Positions 1 through 8,767 of a stretch of 64,000 bases of DNA are shown in pieces (the first letter of the stretch is position 1; the number at the start of each line of letters is the position of its first letter). The notes under the pieces are model-generated. The model ran no database searches and was not told the origin of the DNA. It worked only from the letters and a program-made list of their open reading frames with translations. The stretch covers positions 62,001 to 126,000 of the forward strand of contig NZ_LAQO01000006.1 of assembly GCF_000971975.1 (NCBI RefSeq), written 5' to 3'. The position numbers and the translations under genes are program-made. The stretch is from Paenibacillus algorifonticola. Lineage in GTDB: Bacteria; Bacillota; Bacilli; Paenibacillales; Paenibacillaceae.

Positions 1-239
1 GCGAGCTGGCAGACGAGTCCAGCTGTGAACAAAATGCCTCCCGGAATAAGCAGGCCGACCCCTTTGCCACCTGTCACGCCGAAATACAGCCAGTGGAAAA
101 GCAGTCCCAGCGGGATGACGAACATGCTGGCCCAAAAATTGGCGAAGATGGCGCCCGCTCCAAATGACTGGCCTTGGTTGAAATAAAGAAATACACCAAT
201 CAGCATAAGGGCGGGGCCGATAATGGATCGCTTGAACAT
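1..239 (-). CDS. Small integral membrane protein, 3' part outside window
   Basis: Reading from ATG at 239 the frame is open to the left edge (79 codons visible). A ribosome site AGGAGA lies about 11 nt upstream. The translated part starts MFKRSIIGPALMLIG and is dominated by hydrophobic stretches at about residues 5-19, 28-50 and 60-79, separated by short Gly-rich turns, so it is an integral membrane protein. I do not recognise the family. It is transcribed away from the methionine aminopeptidase gene. The C-terminus is missing, so length and function cannot be judged. Confidence 0.6.
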   Translation of the reverse strand, partial: MFKRSIIGPALMLIGVFLYFNQGQSFGAGAIFANFWASMFVIPLGLLFHWLYFGVTGGKGVGLLIPGGILFTAGLVCQL

Positions 240-566
240 CGTTGTTATCTCTCCTTTTAATGATTTATCCGTATCTTTTGCTTAGCATCCTTAGCATAAC
301 ACAGGCCTCCAAAGCATGTCGTCATGCTAGAGGTAAAGTAGCGAACTAGACTAAAGTCTAGGAAGTCGGTGAAAAAGTAATCGTGTCGACCCTTTTTCAC
401 CAAACTTACTAACAAGGATGAGCGAAAAAGTCGCGTCATGGCCCAGTCTATGTTCGCATATTTATCATAATATGCTACGATGGGCATAGGCATGTGGCTT
501 CTAGTGGAGCTTCTGGCGAAGTCTAGGGACGAAGCCGGGTTAATTTGATGGAAAGAAGGAACGGAA
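240..566. other. Intergenic region with two short inverted repeats, no gene seen
   Basis: Divergent intergenic stretch. It holds AGCATG-TCGT-CATGCT at 313-328 and CTAGACT-AA-AGTCTAG at 346-361, both perfect short inverted repeats that could be protein-binding sites for either flanking gene. Open frames here show no family signal and overlap the map gene on the opposite strand, so I do not call a gene. Confidence 0.4.
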
Positions 567-1313
567 ATGATCATTATTAAGACCGAAGCGGAAATCAACC
601 GCATGCATGAGGCGGGTAAAATATTGGCGGAATGCCACAGGCAAATTGCAAAACTCATCCAGCCTGGCATCACGACGCATGAAATCGACCAGTTTGCGGA
701 AAAATTTATGAAGCAAAATGGTGCCACGCCGGAGCAAAAAGGCTATAACGGCTATCAATATGCGACCTGTGCCTCCACGAATGATATTATTTGCCACGGC
801 TTTCCGAAGAAGGAAAAGCTCAAAGAAGGCGATATCGTTACCATCGACATGGTCGTCAACCTGAATGGCTGGCTTGCCGATTCGGCATGGTCCTATGCGG
901 TTGGGGAAGTAACCGATGAAGCGAAGCATTTGCTGGCGGTAACGGAAAAATCGCTGTATCTCGGCATAGAGCAAGCGCTAATCGGCAAGCGGATTGGCGA
1001 TGTATCTCACGCGATCCAGACGTATGCGGAGGCGGAAGGCTTCTCGGTCGTGCGTGATTTTATCGGCCATGGTATTGGGAAGGACATGCATGAAGACCCG
1101 CAGGTGCCTCACTATGGCCCGCCGGATAAAGGACCTAGAATTAAAGAGGGCATGGTGTTTACGATTGAGCCGATGCTGAATGCAGGCACGTATTTCAGCA
1201 AGCTGGATTCTGATGGATGGACGGCGCGTACGCGGGACGGAAGGCTGTCTGCCCAGTATGAGCATACGATTGCGATTACGAAGGATGGCCCGCTTATTTT
1301 GACCCAACAATAA
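567..1313 (+). CDS. map: Methionine aminopeptidase, type I
   Basis: Cytosolic dinuclear-metal peptidase that removes the N-terminal Met from nascent proteins. The 248-residue product has the usual length for the bacterial type Ia enzyme and no N-terminal extension. Family metal ligands are visible: Asp in TIDMVVNLNGW and LADSAW, His in GHGIGKDMHEDPQVPHY, Glu in FTIEPML and Glu in QYEHTIAI. The start ATG (MIIIKTEAEI) fits the family N-terminus; the ribosome site is weak (AAGGAACGG). The gene is monocistronic, closed by a clear terminator. It is not in the ribosomal-protein cluster where the essential map usually sits, so it may be a second, accessory copy (inference). Confidence 0.93.
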   Translation: MIIIKTEAEINRMHEAGKILAECHRQIAKLIQPGITTHEIDQFAEKFMKQNGATPEQKGYNGYQYATCASTNDIICHGFPKKEKLKEGDIVTIDMVVNLNGWLADSAWSYAVGEVTDEAKHLLAVTEKSLYLGIEQALIGKRIGDVSHAIQTYAEAEGFSVVRDFIGHGIGKDMHEDPQVPHYGPPDKGPRIKEGMVFTIEPMLNAGTYFSKLDSDGWTARTRDGRLSAQYEHTIAITKDGPLILTQQ

Positions 1314-1334
1314 AACTTTACACACATGTAATGC

Positions 1335-1360
1335 AAGGAGGGAGAAATCCCTCTTTTTTT
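1335..1360 (+). terminator. Intrinsic terminator after map
   Basis: Perfect stem GAGGGA-GAAA-TCCCTC (1338-1353) followed by seven T, 25 nt past the map stop codon. Confidence 0.85.
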
Positions 1361-1463
1361 AAATATAAGAATGTATAAGTTTCACCCTTATACATTCTTA
1401 TATTTCACCCTCGAAACGGTAGCTTTGCCGCCAGAGGACGGCGACAGCCGTTTACGCTTGGCA
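1361..1463 (+). repeat. Two-hairpin intergenic repeat, copy A
   Basis: Hairpin 1 is a perfect 19-bp inverted repeat (1361-1379 with 1387-1405, loop TTTCACC). Hairpin 2 begins CGAAACGG (1412-1419) and closes with CCGTTTACG (1448-1456), with an inner GCCGCC/GACGGC stem. It ends in the conserved tail GTTTACGCTTGG. Related copies lie at 12181, 16975 (inverted), 46383 (partial), 54231 and 60222. Confidence 0.8.
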
Positions 1464-1580
1464 TGACAAAATTGGATAATTCATCTAAAATAAATGGAAT
1501 GATGGGAATGATCGTCCAAAAGCTCGACTTACATAACGCGATCATTACATGATTTTAGTCATTTTGGGGAGGGTATTCAT

Positions 1581-3830
1581 TTGTTGAGATCGTCAGTCGT
1601 ATGGAGAAGTGCTTTATCTATTGCGGTTACTGTTGGCTTGGTTGCAATGCCCTTTACTGCAACAGCGGCATCTGAGAACAGCAGTACAGTGAAGCTGCGT
1701 ATTATGGAAACGACCGATTTGCATGTAAACATGGTGAACTATGATTATTTTGCGGACAAGCCGACCGATGAGTATGGCTTTGCCAAAACAGCGACGCTCA
1801 TCAAGCAGGCGCGCGAAGCAGCAACGAACAGCCTGCTTTTTGACAATGGCGATTTGATTCAAGGAAACCCGCTTGGCGACTACACGGCAGTTATTGATCC
1901 CTTGAAGCAAGGGGAGACGCATCCGGTTTACAAAGCGATGAATTTGCTTGATTACGATGCGGGAAATTTGGGCAACCATGAGTTCAACTATGGGCTGGAC
2001 TTTTTGAGCAACTCGCTCGCAGGAGCTGATTTCCCTTACGTCAATGCGAACATTTATGTCGATGACAAAGATAAAGACGAGTCGAATGATAAAAATATGT
2101 TCACGCCTTATTTGATATTGGATAAGGAAGTGAAGGATGAGAGCGGCGCCACGCATAAGCTCAAGGTTGGCGTCATCGGCTTCGTACCGCCGCAGGTGAT
2201 GCAGTGGGACAAGGCGAATCTCGAAGGCAAGGTCATTGCCAAGGACATTATTAAAACGGCGGAGAAGTTCGTTCCTGAGATGAAGGCGAAGGGCGCCGAC
2301 ATTATTGTAGCGATTCCGCATTCCGGCTTTGAGGATATTCCGCAGGCTGAAAATATGGAAAACTCGGTGCTGTACCTCAGCAAGGTCAAGGATATTAATG
2401 CGATTTTGTTCGGCCATGCCCACAAAGTGTTCCCGGACAAGTCGTTCGAGGGCAAGCCGGGCGTTGATTTGGACAAGGGTACGATTAACGGCGTGCCTTC
2501 GGTCGAGCCGGGCTTCTGGGGCAATAATCTCGGTATTATTGACCTCGATCTGAAGCTTGCAGACGGCAAATGGTCGGTTGTGGACTCGAAGGTTGAGGTT
2601 AAGCCGATCTTTGATGCGGTGAACAAGCAGCCGCTTGTAGAAGCGGATCAAGAGGTGCTGGACGCTGTAGAAGAAGACCATGAGCATACGCTGGACTATA
2701 TTCGCGGCCCGGTTGGCAAAACAACAGCGCCTATCAATAGCTGGTTTGCGCTCGTACAGGATGATCCTTCGATTCAGATTGTAACGAATGCGCAAAAATG
2801 GTACGTAGAAAAGCAAATGCAAGGCACGGAATACGAGGGCATTCCGGTATTGTCCGCAGGTGCTCCGTTCAAGGCAGGCGGACGCCAAGGCCCGAACTAC
2901 TACACGGATATTGCGGCTGGCGATATTGCGATCAAAAATGTGGCTGACCTGTACCTGTACTCCAATACCGTTAACGCTGTATTAGTAACAGGCGCCGAGC
3001 TGAAGGAATGGTTGGAATGGTCCGCTGGACAATTCAACCAAATCGATACCAAATCGACAGCGAAGCAGGAACTGGTCAACCTGGATTTCCCGACCTACAA
3101 CTTTGACGTCATTGACGGCGTAACATATCAAATCGATGTGACACAGCCAGCCAAATACGATGCCAAAGGCACGACCGTTAATGAAAAATCAAGCCGTATC
3201 GTAAACCTGCAATTTGATGGCAAAGCGATTGATCCGAAGCAAAAATTCGTCGTAGCGTCGAATAACTACCGCGCCTCGTCGAGCAAGTTTGCGAATCCGG
3301 ATGGCAAGCGGATTATTTTGGCTTCGCCAGACGAGAACCGTCAAGTTGTCATTGATTATATTCGCTCGTTCAAGACGATTGACCCTGCCGCTGATGGCAA
3401 CTGGTCGCTCGCAGCGGTCAAAGCAGACGTCAACGTTTCGTTCAAAACGTCGCCTGCTGCCAAGACGCTCGCGGATTCGCTTGATGCGCTGTCGTATGTA
3501 GGCCAAACCGATGACGGCTACGCGGAGTTCAAAATTAATTTGTCAGCTGGTGCGACTGTGCCAACGACTCCGACGACACCAACAACGCCTACGAAGCCAA
3601 CTGAGCCGGGCCCAACGAAGCCGACAACGCCAGCTACACCGTCGAAGCCTGCCAAGCCGGCCACCGGTACGACGCAGGATACGGTGTATATCGTGAAAAG
3701 CGGCGACACGCTGTACCGCATCGCATTAAATCACGGCACAACATGGCAAAAGCTTGCGACCTATAATAAGCTGGCGAACCCGAATCGCCTGTCCATTGGC
3801 CAGAAGATTTTGATTCCGGCAGCGAAATAG
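1581..3830 (+). CDS. Secreted 5'-nucleotidase / 2',3'-cyclic phosphodiesterase with LysM domain
   Basis: The 749-residue exported enzyme hydrolyses extracellular nucleotides and 2',3'-cyclic nucleotides to nucleosides and phosphate. Start is TTG with GGGGAGGG 8 nt upstream. Residues 1-29 form a signal peptide ending TATAA. The metallophosphatase domain (about 38-330) shows METTDLHVNM, DNGDLIQGNPLGDY, GNHEFNYG and FGHAHKVFPD metal-binding motifs. The 5'-nucleotidase C-terminal domain covers about 370-640. A Thr/Pro-rich linker (about 660-695) leads to one LysM domain (SGDTLYRIALNHG, about 700-747), which would hold the enzyme on peptidoglycan. It resembles YfkN/CpdB proteins but uses LysM instead of a sortase signal. 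No phosphate-type regulatory site was recognised upstream. Confidence 0.92.
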   Translation: MLRSSVVWRSALSIAVTVGLVAMPFTATAASENSSTVKLRIMETTDLHVNMVNYDYFADKPTDEYGFAKTATLIKQAREAATNSLLFDNGDLIQGNPLGDYTAVIDPLKQGETHPVYKAMNLLDYDAGNLGNHEFNYGLDFLSNSLAGADFPYVNANIYVDDKDKDESNDKNMFTPYLILDKEVKDESGATHKLKVGVIGFVPPQVMQWDKANLEGKVIAKDIIKTAEKFVPEMKAKGADIIVAIPHSGFEDIPQAENMENSVLYLSKVKDINAILFGHAHKVFPDKSFEGKPGVDLDKGTINGVPSVEPGFWGNNLGIIDLDLKLADGKWSVVDSKVEVKPIFDAVNKQPLVEADQEVLDAVEEDHEHTLDYIRGPVGKTTAPINSWFALVQDDPSIQIVTNAQKWYVEKQMQGTEYEGIPVLSAGAPFKAGGRQGPNYYTDIAAGDIAIKNVADLYLYSNTVNAVLVTGAELKEWLEWSAGQFNQIDTKSTAKQELVNLDFPTYNFDVIDGVTYQIDVTQPAKYDAKGTTVNEKSSRIVNLQFDGKAIDPKQKFVVASNNYRASSSKFANPDGKRIILASPDENRQVVIDYIRSFKTIDPAADGNWSLAAVKADVNVSFKTSPAAKTLADSLDALSYVGQTDDGYAEFKINLSAGATVPTTPTTPTTPTKPTEPGPTKPTTPATPSKPAKPATGTTQDTVYIVKSGDTLYRIALNHGTTWQKLATYNKLANPNRLSIGQKILIPAAK

Positions 3831-3878
3831 GTAGAGCTGAGCCTTGCATGCTAGTAGGCTAGCCTTTTGAGGAAAAGC

Positions 3879-3957
3879 AACACCCTTTCGAAATTCGTCC
3901 TTGCAGCCCCCGCGTTTCCACGGCTGTTTGGATGAATGCTCGAAGGGTGTTTTTTAA
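3879..3957 (+). terminator. Long-stem intrinsic terminator
   Basis: AACACCCTTTCGA pairs with TCGAAGGGTGTT, extended inward by ATTCGTCC/GGATGAAT, then TTTTTT. It closes the nucleotidase gene. Confidence 0.8.
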
Positions 3958-4035
3958 TTGTACAGGGGGAGTCTGATAAAGGCGGAGTCTGGCCTGGAGG
4001 ACACAGATGACGTTATTTTGTCTAAACTACGGTGT

Positions 4036-4179
4036 TTGGAGGTGTTTGCGGACTCAGGGGCCGCTATTGGTTCTCAAATCCCTGTTTTAACGCCATGATC
4101 AAGGGAATAGCGGATTTCCTGTCCGCTCACATGCTAAAATCGCCCGAAATGCTAAAATAGCGGAATGTCAGTCCTCCAA
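4036..4179 (+). repeat. Dispersed repeat family 2, copy i
   Basis: Shares GCGGACTCAGG, GCCGCTA, CGGATTTCCTGTCCGCT and TCAGTCCTCCAA, in the same order and similar spacing, with 8493-8624. TTGGAGG (4036) and CCGCTATT pair with AATAGCGG and CCTCCAA at the far end. AGCGGA/TCCGCT makes an inner hairpin. The rest of the 3958-4355 gap shows no gene. Confidence 0.65.
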
Positions 4180-4355
4180 GGACAGAGAGAGAATCGAGTC
4201 CGTGTGAACTGGGGTTTTACGGCATTACATATCGTTAAAATTTGCAGAGAAACGTTAGATATTTCGAAAAATGAGGTTTTTGATTTCCGCGATACCTCGC
4301 AAGAAAATAAAACGCTGCCACCACAAGGAAGAATATAGCGCTCGGAGGCGCACTG

Positions 4356-4395
4356 AAAACAGATGGCCTAGCTAGCTCTAGGCCATCTGTTTTTG
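4356..4395 (-). terminator. Terminator of the GH43 gene (possibly bidirectional)
   Basis: A 13-bp stem ACAGATGGCCTAG/CTAGGCCATCTGT has T runs on both strands, 28 nt past the stop of the minus-strand glycosidase. Confidence 0.75.
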
Positions 4396-4422
4396 TGGAG
4401 TGGCTATGCTCGTGGGGCTGGA

Positions 4423-5868
4423 CTAGCTCGTCGTTGTGAATGAAAAATGCTTATTGGTGCTACCGTCGTCCGTCCACTGAATAGCGTCCGCGCCGTTGTC
4501 AGAAGAACCGCCGGTAATATAAAGCACTTTGCGGCTTTTGACGTTCATGATTTTGAAATAACCGCTTCCGGCGCTGAGAATGCGGAACTGCTGATTGAGC
4601 CCGCCGTTGCTCGTATATTGAATGACAGTGGCGCCGTCTGCGACCGAGCTGCTGGTGATGTCCATGACTTTGCCGCTGTTGCGGTTTTTGATCGTATAGT
4701 AGCGTCCGCCTACGTCGGTGAACTGCCAATGCTGGCTTGTCCAGCTGCCATCGGTGTATTGCTCGATTTGCACGCCGTCCGCCGTACCGCCGCTGGTGAC
4801 GCCAAGGAGTTTGCTGCTGGCGCGGTTAGTGATTTTATACCAGGACGTTGTGTTGACTGGCGGCGCTACTGTACCGGTTATAGCACCTGTGGCTGCATCA
4901 ATCGTTAGCTGATCGGCCCAGTCCAGTGTCATGGTGGTAGACGAAGGGAAGGTTATCGGCAGCCACACATACTCTGAGGTGTTGACCGCTCCGCCCCAAG
5001 CGCCGGCCCAGCGGTCGCCCATGTACAGAAACGAGGTGGTGGAAGAGCCTTCAATAGGCAGCACATAGGTGGATTGCGAGTTGTAAGTATTGCCATTGCC
5101 GACGTTCGTCAGGCCGCTCCATGTACCGGAAATGCTGCTGGCTGTCGCATATTTTGCCTGGTTCGGCGCCCAGCCTGTCGCCCCAGAGGTGACGAGGAAG
5201 TAGGTGCTGCCCCGCTTGAACATCGCAGGCGCTTCCCGGTATTGGCCGACCCACAGTGTGGAGACGAGCGTATCGACGCCAAGGAAGTCGGAGGTCAGGC
5301 GATAAATATTTAAATCGGCGTTGACGCGGGTAGCGGAGATGAGATAGGCGGTGCCATTGTCGTTGTAGACCGTCATATCACGGGAATCGTAGCCCAGCGG
5401 ACGGAAGCTGCCATGATAGGTATAGGGGCCTTCAATGTTGGTGGCAGAAGCGACCGCGACCTGCGCATCGCCATAGTCGACGCCGTTCTCCTTGTGCATC
5501 CACATCACGTATTTATTCGTAGCAGCGTTGTAAATGACTTTGGGGCGCTCGATGTTGGCTGTTGCCAGCTCGGGCGACGAGGTTTTGCTGAGGACATTTG
5601 CACGAAGCTCCCAGTTTTTCAGATCCGCTGAGCGATAGACGGAAACGTAATTGACGCCATCGCGATTTTCGCCAAACCAGTAATAATAGCTGCCTGACTT
5701 GAGAATGCCGCCCCCATGAGCTTGAATCGGGTTGCCGGCGGTGTCTTTGAACTGAACGCCATTGTCGAACGTGACAGGAGCAGCGGTCGCAGGGACGGCC
5801 ATCAGACTGAGAGCCAAAGCAACGGTGAGCACATACGCGAGCAAAAGCCGGGACTTGCTTTTCATCAT
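4423..5868 (-). CDS. Secreted GH43-family glycosidase with ricin-type CBM13 lectin domain
   Basis: The 481-residue secreted enzyme is probably an exo-acting arabinan/galactan-type glycosidase. I chose ATG 5868 because AGGAGG stands 6 nt upstream; the open frame extends 50 codons further but without a ribosome site. A signal peptide (about 1-30, ends PATAA) is followed by a five-bladed GH43 propeller (about 35-325) with YYYWFGENRDG, NIERPKVIYN and YREAPAMF motifs. A beta-trefoil (about 345-480) carries repeated QHWQF/NQQFRI/NKHFSF (QxW-like) motifs typical of CBM13. The order GH43-CBM13, and QAHGGGI near the start, resemble exo-beta-1,3-galactanases; the exact substrate is inference. A cre-like site precedes it. 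Confidence 0.85.
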   Translation of the reverse strand: MMKSKSRLLLAYVLTVALALSLMAVPATAAPVTFDNGVQFKDTAGNPIQAHGGGILKSGSYYYWFGENRDGVNYVSVYRSADLKNWELRANVLSKTSSPELATANIERPKVIYNAATNKYVMWMHKENGVDYGDAQVAVASATNIEGPYTYHGSFRPLGYDSRDMTVYNDNGTAYLISATRVNADLNIYRLTSDFLGVDTLVSTLWVGQYREAPAMFKRGSTYFLVTSGATGWAPNQAKYATASSISGTWSGLTNVGNGNTYNSQSTYVLPIEGSSTTSFLYMGDRWAGAWGGAVNTSEYVWLPITFPSSTTMTLDWADQLTIDAATGAITGTVAPPVNTTSWYKITNRASSKLLGVTSGGTADGVQIEQYTDGSWTSQHWQFTDVGGRYYTIKNRNSGKVMDITSSSVADGATVIQYTSNGGLNQQFRILSAGSGYFKIMNVKSRKVLYITGGSSDNGADAIQWTDDGSTNKHFSFTTTS

Positions 5869-5989
5869 AAAAAACCTCCTTGGAATTTGATGAGGCAATC
5901 GCAAGCATCGGCGTAAGCGTGGACCGCATGGCTGCTCGGCGCCCGGCCTAGGCTTTGCTCGGGTCATGTGGATAGGCGAATAGCAGAAA

Positions 5990-6004
5990 AGTAAGCGTTT
6001 GCAA
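5990..6004 (-). promoter_or_regulatory. Predicted cre site (CcpA) upstream of the GH43 gene
   Basis: On the minus strand TTGCAAACGCTTACT matches every fixed position of the Bacillus cre consensus WTGNAANCGNWNNCW. It lies about 120 bp upstream of the start codon, as expected for carbon catabolite repression of a polysaccharide-degrading enzyme. Function is inferred from the match. Confidence 0.6.
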
Positions 6005-6185
6005 ATAAGATTGTACAACGATAGAGAGGGAAAAGCATCCTATTATTTTTACTTATTTTGGTGGGTGAGCGGCGCATGGAGGGGCATCGCGGCATTTGAC
6101 GTGAAACCGCTATCGCGGTACGCTAAAAGCAAAATAAAGCCGCCATGCGGTACGGCGATTATTGAGGCGGCAGGGGAGCAGAAGG

Positions 6186-8162
6186 ATGGGGAACAGCCGC
6201 GCGAATTGGCGCAATGTCGGGATTTTCGCACATGTCGATGCAGGCAAAACGACGACGACCGAGCATATGCTTTATGTCAGCGGGCGTACGCGAACGCTCG
6301 GCAGTGTCGATACAGGAACGACGATAACGGATTCCATGGAGGTTGAGCGGGCAAGGGGCATTTCGGTACGGGCGGCAATGACCGCATTGGAGTGGCAGGG
6401 TACGCATGTGCAGCTGGTCGATACGCCAGGGCATGTCGATTTTCTCTCGGAGGTGGAGCGCGCGCTGCGGGTGATGGATGGCGCTGTCCTGATCGTGTCC
6501 GCAGTGGAGGGCGTGCAGGCGCAGACGGAGCTGATTTGGAATGCCCTGCGGAAGCTGCGTATCCCAACGCTGATTTATATCAATAAAATGGACCGCGTCG
6601 GCGCCGATTACGAAGCGGTGCTTGCCGATATCCGCAGCTATTTGACGGCGGATTTGCTCGCGGTGCAGCGTCCGCTTGGCAGCGAGCAGCAGTTCGCTGG
6701 ATCGGAGGATTTGTGGGCGGAGGACGCGGATGCCGATGCGCGCACGGCGCTGCTTGAGGCGATGGCGGAGCAGGACGAGCGCCTGCTAGAGCGGTATGTC
6801 AGCGGCGAGGAAGTGCCGCTGGCGGAGTGGCGGGCGGAAGCCGCCGCGAAGGCGCGCCGCGCGGAGGTGTATCCGGTGCTGTATGGCGCATCGAGCAAAG
6901 GCATTGGCGTGCAAGCGCTGCTGGGCGCCATGGTCGAATATTTACCCGCGCCGGGCGGCGAGGCGGAGGCGCCGCCTTCGGGTATTGTGTTTAAGATTGA
7001 GCGTGACAAGGTGATGGGCAGGATGGCTTACATCCGGCTGTATCAAGGGAAAATCCGCAATCGTGATGTGGTTCGCAATTTCACACAGCAAATGGATGAG
7101 AAGGTGACGCAAATTCGCAAAATGGACGGCTTCCGCTCCGAGGATGCCGGAGAGCTTGCGGCTGGGGGCATTGCAGCCGTATGCGGTATGTCTCATGTAC
7201 GGATCGGCGATATTATAGGCAGCCCGGATGCCGTTCCCGAGGAGGCAAGGCTCGCTGTGCCGCTGCTGACCGTTCAAGCCCATTGGGGCGACGCCCAGCA
7301 TTATCCGGCAATGGTACAGGCGCTTACGGAGCTGTCCGATGAGGACCCGCTGCTGAATGTGCAGTGGCTGCAGGATGAACGGGAGCTGCATGTGAAGGTA
7401 ATGGGCCCGATACAGCTGGAAATATTGACGAGCGTTATTGAGCAGCGATATGGGCTGTCGGTGCGCTTCGGACAGCCGTCGGTTATTTATAAGGAGACGC
7501 TTGAGGAAGCCGGCGAAGGATATATTTCCTATTTAATGCCCAAGCCTTGCTGGGCGGTATTACGGTTTCGCATGGAGCCGGGCGAGCGGGGAAGCGGGCT
7601 GCAATATGCCTCGGTGGTGAGATCCGAGGATTTATTGCCGCAATACCAGAGCGAGGTGGCGCGGCGCGTGCCGGAGGCGCTGGAGCAAGGGCTGTACGGC
7701 TGGGAGGTCGTTGACCTTAAAGTGACGCTCATTGAAGGGCAGCATCATGTGTGGCATACGCATCCGCTGGATTTTGCGGTGGCGACGCCAATGGGTATTA
7801 TGAATGGGCTCGCGTCTGTGGGCACCCGACTGCTGGAGCCGATTCTCCAGTTCCGTATCGTCGTGCCCGAGGAAGCGGGAGGCCGGGTGATGAACGACCT
7901 GTCGCTGATGCGCGGCACATTCGGAGCGCCTGTGCTGCATGGCGACAGAATGATTATTGAAGGGCGCATCCCCGCAGCGACCTCGCTGGAATACGCGGTG
8001 GAGCTCAGCTCGCTGACGAAAGGACGCGGAACAATCGCCACCTTTTTCGCTGGCTACGAGCCTTGTCCGCCTGATGTGAAAGCCGAGCGCCAGCGGCGCG
8101 GTGTCAATCCATTGGATCAGTCGAAATATATTTTGAGCGTGCGCAAGGCGCTGCAAAACTAA
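6186..8162 (+). CDS. TetM/EF-G-like ribosomal-protection-type GTPase
   Basis: Translation-factor GTPase of the family that releases tetracycline-class drugs from the ribosome; TetM itself is about 640 residues and this product is 658. GTP-binding motifs are intact: G1 AHVDAGKTT, G2 GTTITDSMEVERARGISV, G3 DTPGHVDF and G4 NKMD. EF-G domains II-V follow, with the RGTFGAPV segment near residue 580. I take ATG 6186 (MGNSRANWRNVG) with AGGGGAG upstream; a TTG at 6162 would add eight residues. Whether it confers resistance or has a housekeeping or antibiotic-stress role cannot be told from sequence, as many soil Paenibacilli carry such chromosomal paralogues. No leader peptide typical of tetM was seen. 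Confidence 0.82.
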   Translation: MGNSRANWRNVGIFAHVDAGKTTTTEHMLYVSGRTRTLGSVDTGTTITDSMEVERARGISVRAAMTALEWQGTHVQLVDTPGHVDFLSEVERALRVMDGAVLIVSAVEGVQAQTELIWNALRKLRIPTLIYINKMDRVGADYEAVLADIRSYLTADLLAVQRPLGSEQQFAGSEDLWAEDADADARTALLEAMAEQDERLLERYVSGEEVPLAEWRAEAAAKARRAEVYPVLYGASSKGIGVQALLGAMVEYLPAPGGEAEAPPSGIVFKIERDKVMGRMAYIRLYQGKIRNRDVVRNFTQQMDEKVTQIRKMDGFRSEDAGELAAGGIAAVCGMSHVRIGDIIGSPDAVPEEARLAVPLLTVQAHWGDAQHYPAMVQALTELSDEDPLLNVQWLQDERELHVKVMGPIQLEILTSVIEQRYGLSVRFGQPSVIYKETLEEAGEGYISYLMPKPCWAVLRFRMEPGERGSGLQYASVVRSEDLLPQYQSEVARRVPEALEQGLYGWEVVDLKVTLIEGQHHVWHTHPLDFAVATPMGIMNGLASVGTRLLEPILQFRIVVPEEAGGRVMNDLSLMRGTFGAPVLHGDRMIIEGRIPAATSLEYAVELSSLTKGRGTIATFFAGYEPCPPDVKAERQRRGVNPLDQSKYILSVRKALQN

Positions 8163-8220
8163 ATACGCTAGAGCTGATCAGGTTAAAGCCTCTTCGAAGC
8201 CGAAAAAAAAGGATAGCCGA

Positions 8221-8263
8221 AAAAATCCTCACCCCTTATGTATAGAAGGAGTGAGGATTTTTT
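8221..8263 (+). terminator. Strong intrinsic terminator after the GTPase gene
   Basis: AAAAATCCTCAC..CCTT pairs with AAGG..GTGAGGATTTTTT around a short loop. Confidence 0.9.
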
Positions 8264-8767
8264 GTTCAACTCTAGCGCGTGTATGCAAACGTAAGCGAGC
8301 CAGATCCTGAAAGAAGACAGCGTCAAACGTATTCCCTCTACTATCTGGAATATCACACCTCATGAATGTGAACATACTTAACGAAAGGCAGCCTCATGTT
8401 CTTCGTTTCAGTGGTTTACTCCCTATACAAAGATCGACTTGGTGGACAGAGCAGCCGCTATTTCAACAGCATCACGGGTTAAGGCGCAGGCTGCGGACTC
8501 AGGAGCCGCTAATGCGCTGCAAATGGCCATTTTGACGGGAGGATGAGGGCGATAACGGATTTCCTGTCCGCTTACGCCCTGAAATCGGATCAAAAGCCAG
8601 AATAGCGGAACCTCAGTCCTCCAAACAAGGAGGGAGCGTCCCAAGCAACGAGGTCTCAGCAACAATCGCAGGCTGTGATTCCCAAGCCTTGAAGCGTCAG
8701 ATGAGATTGGCCCCCGAAAAAGCGCAAAGCAAGGCGCAGCAGGCCGACTCTGGTTTGCGTACACACC
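8264..8767. other. Intergenic region holding repeat family 2, no convincing gene
   Basis: The stretch between the GTPase terminator and the yeiH stop contains repeat family 2 (8493-8624). A minus-strand open frame (8423-8764) runs straight through the repeat, has no ribosome site and reads as low-complexity basic sequence, so I do not call it. Confidence 0.5.
8493..8624 (+). repeat. Dispersed repeat family 2, copy ii
   Basis: Matches 4048-4179 in blocks: GCGGACTCAGG, GCCGCTA, CGGATTTCCTGTCCGCT, AATAGCGGAA and TCAGTCCTCCAA. Both copies are intergenic. Confidence 0.65.

Noticed and set aside
1614..2888. 424-codon open frame on the minus strand
   Set aside because: Lies wholly inside the nucleotidase gene; basic, His/Arg-rich translation with no motif; shadow of the real frame.
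8423..8764. 113-codon minus-strand open frame
   Set aside because: Runs through repeat family 2, no ribosome site, no recognisable protein.
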